In this document: positions 59,195-64,000 of the stretch, piece by piece
Numbering within the stretch: position 1 is the stretch's first letter
Layout: each line of letters opens with the position of its first letter
Assembly (NCBI GenBank): GCA_028704885.1
Contig: JAQWEN010000001.1
Coordinates: 620,001 to 684,000, forward strand
Reading direction: 5' to 3'
Source: Candidatus Shapirobacteria bacterium
GTDB lineage: Bacteria; Patescibacteria; Microgenomatia; UBA12405
DNA: 64,000 nucleotides
The notes under the pieces: generated by a model
The model's database searches: none
What the model was told of the DNA's origin: nothing
Seen by the model: the letters and a program-made list of their open reading frames with translations, nothing else
Translations under genes and position numbers: made by a program

Positions 59195-61537
59195 CTATAG
59201 TTGGTAAATCTTAGTTTTACCAGACTGAAATATAATTTGCCCACCAATTTTTATAAAATTATCTTCATTTAATTCAGGATATTTTTCGTATTCTTTGGTA
59301 CCAACAAAAATATATTGAATATTATATTTTTGAATTAATTTTTTTAATCGATTAAGATCTGAACTTGATGATTCGTTTTTAGTTTCTGGAATTTCGGCAT
59401 ACAGAATTAATTTTTGATTTGGATGAATTAATGAGGGATTTTCTAAATTATTAAGCGATGCAATTTCTTTCCATAAATATTCATTTTTAAGTTGTTCTTT
59501 TGAAATTTTCCAAAGTGTATCTCCAGAAGAAACAGTATATTCAATATTTTTATTATTTTCTAATGGTTCATTGTTTTTAGTTGATGATTCATAGATGGCT
59601 TGAACGTCGTCTTGGCGTTGTTTTGGTTTATCGTAACCTCCACGCCAAAGCCATTCATGAACTATCCAACCTTCAACAGTTGGAAGGCCGGTAGCGACAG
59701 AAATTTGATTGAAAGTAGTATAACTATCACCTACTGCTTCAAGCATGACTGGTTGACCGGAAATATTTTTGTTAATCCAATCAATCGCTTTAAAATTATC
59801 AGAATAACCGTCTTTTAAGTAATTTAAACCCCACAATCCTTGATAAGTTTTTGAGCCGTAAAATGATTTAATGGCAAAATAGGGATAAATTAAATGGATT
59901 GAAAAAATTAAAGTAAAAAGAATACCATATAAAATATTTGGAATTTTGGATTTTAATAATAATCTGGTTTTGTAAAAAACATAGCCGGAAACTAGGGCAT
60001 ACATCATGAAGGCCTGATAAACTAATTTGAACATGGTGTTGGCGCGACGGTGTTCGTAAATATAAATATCCTTTAAGTAAACTAATTCGGGAATAATAAT
60101 CAAAATAGTGGCGGTAATGATCAGAGCAAAAACAAAAAGATCAGAATTTGAATTATAATTTTTAATTTTTAATTTGAAATTTTTAATAAACGATAATATC
60201 AGGGGTAAAACAATTAACCAAAAACCACCATATAAAATAAACAATTGATAAAAAGCACTGTGACCATCAGAAATTCTGATACCATTAGTCATGGGAACAA
60301 AATTTGAAGAGAAGGGAATACTAAAAATAAACCAAGCTGCAATTGTTAAGACTCCATTGATTAAAGTTTTTTTAATAGCTGATTTTCGATCATTTTTAAG
60401 ATTCAAAAAGAAAGTAAAAACAGCAAAAAGAAGACCATAAATAGCAAAATCCCAAGCATTGGTCATATAAGCAATTGACAAAACAAAACCGGAAATAATA
60501 ATAACAGGATAGTTAATTAAAGCAGAAGAAAAAAAACTTGAAGCTAATAAAAAAGCCATAAAAAATAAGACAATAGGAATGTCATTCATATGACCATGAA
60601 GGTCAGCAACGACAAAACTATAAAGTGGAAACTCGTGAATAGTTTTATCTTTAATATCAGGGTCGTGACCAATAAAACGAGTGGCGTCTGGATACCAATA
60701 TTTATCGGCTGACTCACTAATAGCTTTTTTTGATAAAACTAATTTGCCATTATCTTGAATATCTATTTTGGCAATTTTATAAACTGAATGAAGATTGCCA
60801 CCAAAAGTTAGAAGAAGAGCTGAAATTAAACCAGCGATGATAATTTTTGGAACAAACCCACCCGCCCTATGGGCACCCTCCCTTGACAAGGAGGGCTTTA
60901 TTGTTAAAAAAACTAGATTTGAAGCAATAGAAAAAGTAAAAGAAAAGGTAAAAGCACAAACAGTGGCTATAGATAAATTGTAAGTAATAGCCGAACTAAT
61001 GGTGCTTAATTTAGTTAAAACAGCAAAAATTATATGACCAAAATAATAATAATTAATAATTTCACCAGAAAACCACATGTCTTGGGGAGGTAAAAATTTA
61101 GAACGTAGGGCTGAATTAATAAAACCCCAATCCATATATTTTTCCAAACCTTCAATATCTGAGGCAAAACCCCTAACAAAAGACCAAACAACTAGAATTG
61201 AAAGAAATAAAATTTCTTGAAAAATGAAAACCTTATAATTTTCTTTAATAATTTTTAAAAATAGAGATAAATTATTTTTGTATCTAAGAAATAAAATATT
61301 TAGTAATAAAATTAGGGCTAAGATTAAAAATAAATTTAAATTACTAAAAACTAAAATTTTAAAAACACCACCGACTAAAATTAGATAAGTTGAAAAAACA
61401 ATACAAATAATTTTGGAAAAAATATAACCCTTATCCCAAAATTTTTTAAATAGGAAAACAGTTATTGGCAAAGTTAAAAGACCTAAAGAAAAAATCAAAA
61501 ACCACCAAGAAATAATTGGAGTTAGATCGGACAACAT
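59195..61537 (-). CDS. DUF2298 (YYY-type) membrane protein with inserted LysM
   Basis: A 780-residue membrane protein, about 14 transmembrane helices, of the Chlor_Arch_YYY/DUF2298 family, thought to be GT-C-type glycosyltransferases. MDWGFINSALRSKFLPPQDM then SGEIINYYYFGH is the family signature, EFPLYSFVVADLHGHMNDIP another. A LysM domain (about 665-713, YTVSSGDTLWKISKEQL) interrupts the C-terminal soluble part: the conserved RQDDVQAIYES and KYNIQYIFVGTKEYEKYP lie either side. A palindromic repeat encodes PSLSREGAHRAGGF between two helices. It lies 12 nt before pcrA and 2 nt after PAP2. Confidence 0.85.
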   Translation of the reverse strand: MLSDLTPIISWWFLIFSLGLLTLPITVFLFKKFWDKGYIFSKIICIVFSTYLILVGGVFKILVFSNLNLFLILALILLLNILFLRYKNNLSLFLKIIKENYKVFIFQEILFLSILVVWSFVRGFASDIEGLEKYMDWGFINSALRSKFLPPQDMWFSGEIINYYYFGHIIFAVLTKLSTISSAITYNLSIATVCAFTFSFTFSIASNLVFLTIKPSLSREGAHRAGGFVPKIIIAGLISALLLTFGGNLHSVYKIAKIDIQDNGKLVLSKKAISESADKYWYPDATRFIGHDPDIKDKTIHEFPLYSFVVADLHGHMNDIPIVLFFMAFLLASSFFSSALINYPVIIISGFVLSIAYMTNAWDFAIYGLLFAVFTFFLNLKNDRKSAIKKTLINGVLTIAAWFIFSIPFSSNFVPMTNGIRISDGHSAFYQLFILYGGFWLIVLPLILSFIKNFKLKIKNYNSNSDLFVFALIITATILIIIPELVYLKDIYIYEHRRANTMFKLVYQAFMMYALVSGYVFYKTRLLLKSKIPNILYGILFTLIFSIHLIYPYFAIKSFYGSKTYQGLWGLNYLKDGYSDNFKAIDWINKNISGQPVMLEAVGDSYTTFNQISVATGLPTVEGWIVHEWLWRGGYDKPKQRQDDVQAIYESSTKNNEPLENNKNIEYTVSSGDTLWKISKEQLKNEYLWKEIASLNNLENPSLIHPNQKLILYAEIPETKNESSSSDLNRLKKLIQKYNIQYIFVGTKEYEKYPELNEDNFIKIGGQIIFQSGKTKIYQL
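60155..60187 (+). repeat. 33-bp repeat, copy 1 (in DUF2298 gene)
   Basis: Matches 63962-63994 at 32 of 33 positions. On the minus strand it encodes KNFKLKIKNY. AT-rich, with no hairpin. Confidence 0.7.
60853..60898 (+). repeat. palindromic repeat element, copy G (in DUF2298 gene)
   Basis: CCACCCGCCCTATGGGCACC followed by CTCCCTTGACAAGGAGGGCT, nearly identical to copy A. Read antisense it is in frame and encodes PSLSREGAHRAGGF in a loop between membrane helices. Confidence 0.85.
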
Positions 61538-61539
61538 AA

Positions 61540-62112
61540 CTATTTAATAAAGAAAACAAAATTAAAAATCGTTCTGATTATTTCAGTAAGAAAAACTGGT
61601 AAAACAATCCATTTTGAAAGTAGCCAAATAAGGCTACCAGCAATTATTCCACCAAACATATCGATTGGATAATGAAAACCAATAAAAATACGGAAAAACA
61701 AAAGGGGTGAAACTATTGATAAAAATAAAGGAACTGAAAAAACTTGATATTGGATAATAAACAAAAGAAAATAAAGACTTTTAATGGTGTGACCAGAAGG
61801 GAAGGAACCAGTTTTATACCATTTTTTAACTAAACCTGGAGGAAGATTATCATTTTTCTCAAAAAGTGGTCGACGCCAATAAATTTTGCTTTTTAAAAAA
61901 CGTTCAAAAAATTCAGCAATAATTGTAGCAATAAGAATCTGCCAAAAAATATTGGCATCTTTTCTGATTAAGAGATAAGAAACATAAAAGAAAAAAAACC
62001 AGATTATATAATTAAGAATAATTAAGATTTTTTTTCTTAATAAGTTTTGTTCAAACCAGAGTAGCCAATCTTTTTTAGGCTGCCAAAATAAAAGCGATTT
62101 TAAAAAACTCAT
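61540..62112 (-). CDS. PAP2-family membrane phosphatase
   Basis: A 190-residue membrane phosphatase (undecaprenyl-diphosphate or lipid phosphatase type). The three motifs are KSKIYWRRP (KxxxxxxRP), PSGHT and GFHYPIDMFGG (SRxxxxxHxxxD-like, with the His and Asp kept). Five or six transmembrane helices surround them. It stands 2 nt upstream of the DUF2298 gene, suggesting joint use in lipid-linked glycan metabolism. A TATAAT lies 6 nt before the ATG; the promoter is divergent from the GT4 gene. Confidence 0.9.
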   Translation of the reverse strand: MSFLKSLLFWQPKKDWLLWFEQNLLRKKILIILNYIIWFFFFYVSYLLIRKDANIFWQILIATIIAEFFERFLKSKIYWRRPLFEKNDNLPPGLVKKWYKTGSFPSGHTIKSLYFLLFIIQYQVFSVPLFLSIVSPLLFFRIFIGFHYPIDMFGGIIAGSLIWLLSKWIVLPVFLTEIIRTIFNFVFFIK

Positions 62113-62118
62113 TCATTT

Positions 62119-62124
62119 ATTATA
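62119..62124 (-). promoter_or_regulatory. -10 of leaderless PAP2 promoter
   Basis: TATAAT on the minus strand, 6 nt before the ATG. It is the mirror partner of the -10 at 62144. Confidence 0.5.
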
Positions 62125-62143
62125 AAACCTTTTTGAATATTGT

Positions 62144-62149
62144 TATAAT
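62144..62149 (+). promoter_or_regulatory. -10 of leaderless GT4 promoter
   Basis: TATAAT, 6 nt before the GTG start at 62156. No good -35; the whole divergent gap is only 43 bp. Confidence 0.5.
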
Positions 62150-62155
62150 TCAGTT

Positions 62156-63304
62156 GTGAAAATATTAATTTCAACACCTTATTATTTGCCTAATGTTTCG
62201 GGAATTACAGTTTATATTAATGTATTGGCAGAAGAACTGGTAAAAAGAGGACATAAAGTAACAATTTTAACCAGCAGACATGATTTAACGACAAAAAAGG
62301 AAGAAACTGTAAATGGAGTAAAAATAAGACGGTTAAAAATTGCTTTCAAAATAGGTAAAGGGTCGATTGTTCCCTCTTTTTTATTTGAATCAATAAAAGA
62401 AATTAAAAAGCATGATGTAATTGACTGCCAACTTCCTCAGCCAGAATCTTTATGGATAGCAATTGTAGGAAAATTTTTAGGTAAAAAAGTATTTTTGACT
62501 CATCATACTGATTTAAGTTTTTGGAAAGGATTTAAAAATAAAATAATTGACGGGGGAGTTTTTATTTGTCAATATTTAGCGGCATTATTATCAACTAAAA
62601 TAATCCCCTATACTGATGATTATGCTAAGAATTCATATTTCTTAAAAAGATTTTTTGATAAAACAGTGGCGATTTATCCACCAATCAAATTTGAGGAAAA
62701 AGAAGATTTTAATCTAGAAGTAAAGATTAATACATTGGTTAAAAATAAAAAATATGTGATTGGATTTTGCGGTCGAATTGCTAAACAAAAAGGAATTGAA
62801 TTATTAATAAAATCGAGTAAGTTATTGGATAAAAAATTAGGAAAAGATAATTATGTGATTCTGATGGTAGGACCAATAACGGTAATTGGAGAAAATTATT
62901 ATGATTATTTACAAAATAAATATAAATCAATCTTGAAAGAAAGATTTATTTTTATGGACAATATTGAAAGAAAATTTCTTTCTACTTTTTACAAAAAAAT
63001 TGATTTATTGGTTTTACCAAGTGACGACAGATTAGAATCTTTTGGTTGGGTGCAAATTGAAGCAATGAAATGTGGAACGCCATGCGTGGCGACAAATTTA
63101 CCAGGAATGAGAATTCCTGTTTTAGAAAGTAAATTTGGGGAATTATTTGAAAATAAAAACGAGATTGATTTGGCTAATAAAATAGAATTGGTTTTGAAAA
63201 ATGGAAAAAAATATTACCAAAATAAATTTATTAAAAATATCGATATTTTTAATTACGAAAAAAGTTTAGATGATTACGAAAAATTATTTTCAGAAAGAGT
63301 TTAA
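62156..63304 (+). CDS. family 4 glycosyltransferase
   Basis: A 382-residue GT-B enzyme of family GT4. N-terminal domain: ILISTPYYLPNVSGITVYIN and LAEELVKRGHKVTILTSRHD. C-terminal donor domain: IGFCGRIAKQKGIELLIKS, LLVLPSDDRLESFGWVQIEA (the E-x7-E region) and GTPCVATNLPGMR. It resembles phosphatidylinositol-type mannosyltransferases and other lipid glycosyltransferases. Start is GTG, supported by the -10 spacing. It converges on the GT39-like gene with a 15-bp overlap of the 3' ends. With PAP2 and DUF2298 it suggests an envelope glycan locus. Confidence 0.9.
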   Translation: MKILISTPYYLPNVSGITVYINVLAEELVKRGHKVTILTSRHDLTTKKEETVNGVKIRRLKIAFKIGKGSIVPSFLFESIKEIKKHDVIDCQLPQPESLWIAIVGKFLGKKVFLTHHTDLSFWKGFKNKIIDGGVFICQYLAALLSTKIIPYTDDYAKNSYFLKRFFDKTVAIYPPIKFEEKEDFNLEVKINTLVKNKKYVIGFCGRIAKQKGIELLIKSSKLLDKKLGKDNYVILMVGPITVIGENYYDYLQNKYKSILKERFIFMDNIERKFLSTFYKKIDLLVLPSDDRLESFGWVQIEAMKCGTPCVATNLPGMRIPVLESKFGELFENKNEIDLANKIELVLKNGKKYYQNKFIKNIDIFNYEKSLDDYEKLFSERV

Positions 63305-64000
63305 ACTAAAAGCTGAGGTTTTTTGAAATATTAAGACTTTAGGATGATCATAAACAGTAAAAGCTTCTTCGGCAGAAGTGTCATTAAAGACAGGATAAGA
63401 AGTGAATTCGGCAACTTGTTTGAAACCCAAAGAACCATCAAAAAGTGATTGATAATATTTAGCGGTTAAGGGATAAATATTTGAATTTCTGGGAATGGGT
63501 AAATAAAAACGATTTGAAGAAATAATAATATAATCTGATTTGATTAATTGGTCTTTTATAATAGAAATCTTTTCTTGGCTGTCTGAATCTGCAATAGCAA
63601 GACTTTGGTATTGGTAATCATAAATAGATTTATTTTTCAAAAACAAAGGCAAGGAATCATCCCAATATTCAGTTGCTAAAGTTGAACCAATTGGAATATT
63701 TTGATAAATCCACTTGGAGGCAGTTACTCGGGTGTGATCTTTTAAATAAATAGAGATAAAACAAATTGGATAAATTAATAAAATTATAAAAAAGAAAATT
63801 TTTACTAATTTTAAATTTAATAGTTTTGTTTGATGAATAAAAAAAGCAGAACTAATACAAAGAAAAGGATAAATTGGTAAAAAGTAACGCATGGTGGTAA
63901 CGTGTTGAATTCCCTGATAAAAAAATAGAAGTAATATCCAGAAAATGATAATTAATAATTCATAATTTTTAATTTTTGATTTGAAATTTTTAATGATTGA
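63290..64000 (-). CDS. GT39-like membrane glycosyltransferase, C-terminal part (partial)
   Basis: The frame is open to the right edge of the window, so only the last 230 or so residues are seen. TTMRYFLPIYPFLCISSAFF is the RYxLPxxP motif typical of the last luminal helix region of PMT/GT39 enzymes (lipid-linked sugar donors), and two or three transmembrane helices follow before a soluble tail (YIIISSNRFYLPIPRNSNIY). Upstream codons (FWILLLFFYQGIQHVTT) continue the same membrane pattern. The 33-bp repeat at 63962 lies in it. Function of the missing N-terminal catalytic loop cannot be checked. Confidence 0.75.
   Translation of the reverse strand, partial: SIIKNFKSKIKNYELLIIIFWILLLFFYQGIQHVTTMRYFLPIYPFLCISSAFFIHQTKLLNLKLVKIFFFIILLIYPICFISIYLKDHTRVTASKWIYQNIPIGSTLATEYWDDSLPLFLKNKSIYDYQYQSLAIADSDSQEKISIIKDQLIKSDYIIISSNRFYLPIPRNSNIYPLTAKYYQSLFDGSLGFKQVAEFTSYPVFNDTSAEEAFTVYDHPKVLIFQKTSAFSLNSF
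63962..63994 (+). repeat. 33-bp repeat, copy 2 (in GT39-like gene)
   Basis: Matches 60155-60187 at 32 of 33 positions and on the minus strand encodes KNFKSKIKNY, again in frame. Confidence 0.7.

Noticed and set aside
1..64000. tRNA, rRNA, riboswitch or CRISPR loci
   Set aside because: No tRNA T-loop pattern, rRNA segment, regularly spaced repeats or known riboswitch core was recognised in the gaps; a covariance-model scan would be decisive and was not possible.

Overview
The window is a 64 kb, AT-rich, tightly packed stretch of bacterial chromosome that I read as belonging to a Candidate Phyla Radiation (Patescibacteria) organism, most likely Microgenomates-like. The reasons are the short versions of information-processing proteins (IF-2 with almost no N-terminal extension, AlaRS without its C-terminal domain, MiaB without TRAM, a 245-residue HrcA, a 326-residue NusA), the sortase and pilin-like surface genes, a DUF2298 membrane protein and an archaeal/eukaryal-type ProRS. 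The lineage call is inference: no rRNA gene lies in the window. No tRNA, rRNA or CRISPR array was seen.

Layout. 1-4.7 kb: rpoC (partial) and rpoB behind a near-consensus promoter, and a membrane protein with a VWC/pacifastin-like cysteine module. 4.7-7.2 kb: miaB, whose 3' end is duplicated 1.3 kb downstream and brackets an islet with an XRE repressor, a GC-rich 73-residue gene and a 123-residue gene. 7.2-13.1 kb: pilin-like and cysteine-rich surface proteins. 13.1-19.2 kb: a KilA-N gene, mltG, a zinc ribbon, ruvX, NUDIX, sortase and a large membrane protein. 19.2-28.2 kb: alaS, rodZ-like, ftsK, proS, a REP-associated transposase with its palindromes, and rnj. 28.5-29.5 kb: a Lon ATPase with no protease domain. 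29.6-35.1 kb: a compact operon of thymidylate-kinase-like P-loop kinase, viperin-like radical SAM enzyme, carbamoyltransferase, GT2 glycosyltransferase and HAM1-type NTP pyrophosphatase, preceded by a Gre-factor paralogue. 35.1-46 kb: rpsO-pnp, nusA-infB-(degenerate DHH) and hrcA-grpE-dnaK-dnaJ. 46-52.9 kb: rmuC, dut, a helicase-nuclease and several small leadered genes. 52.9-64 kb: gatCAB, femX-like, a PcrA-like helicase, DUF2298, PAP2, GT4 and a GT39-like partial gene.

Most genes lie on the minus strand. The few plus-strand genes (miaB and its islet, kilA-N, NUDIX, GT4) are the main breaks in this pattern. Many transcription units appear leaderless: a -10 hexamer sits 5-7 nt before the start codon of at least twelve genes. 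A minority of small genes instead have leaders with strong Shine-Dalgarno sequences and hairpin terminators. Two repeat families occur. One is a CCCTCCCTTGACAAGGAGGG-type palindromic element that has entered coding sequences in frame. The other is a GTAGAGACGC palindrome associated with the resident transposase. The best candidate for an undescribed system is the 29.6-34.5 kb kinase/viperin-like/carbamoyltransferase/glycosyltransferase/NTPase operon. The miaB-end islet is a second candidate.
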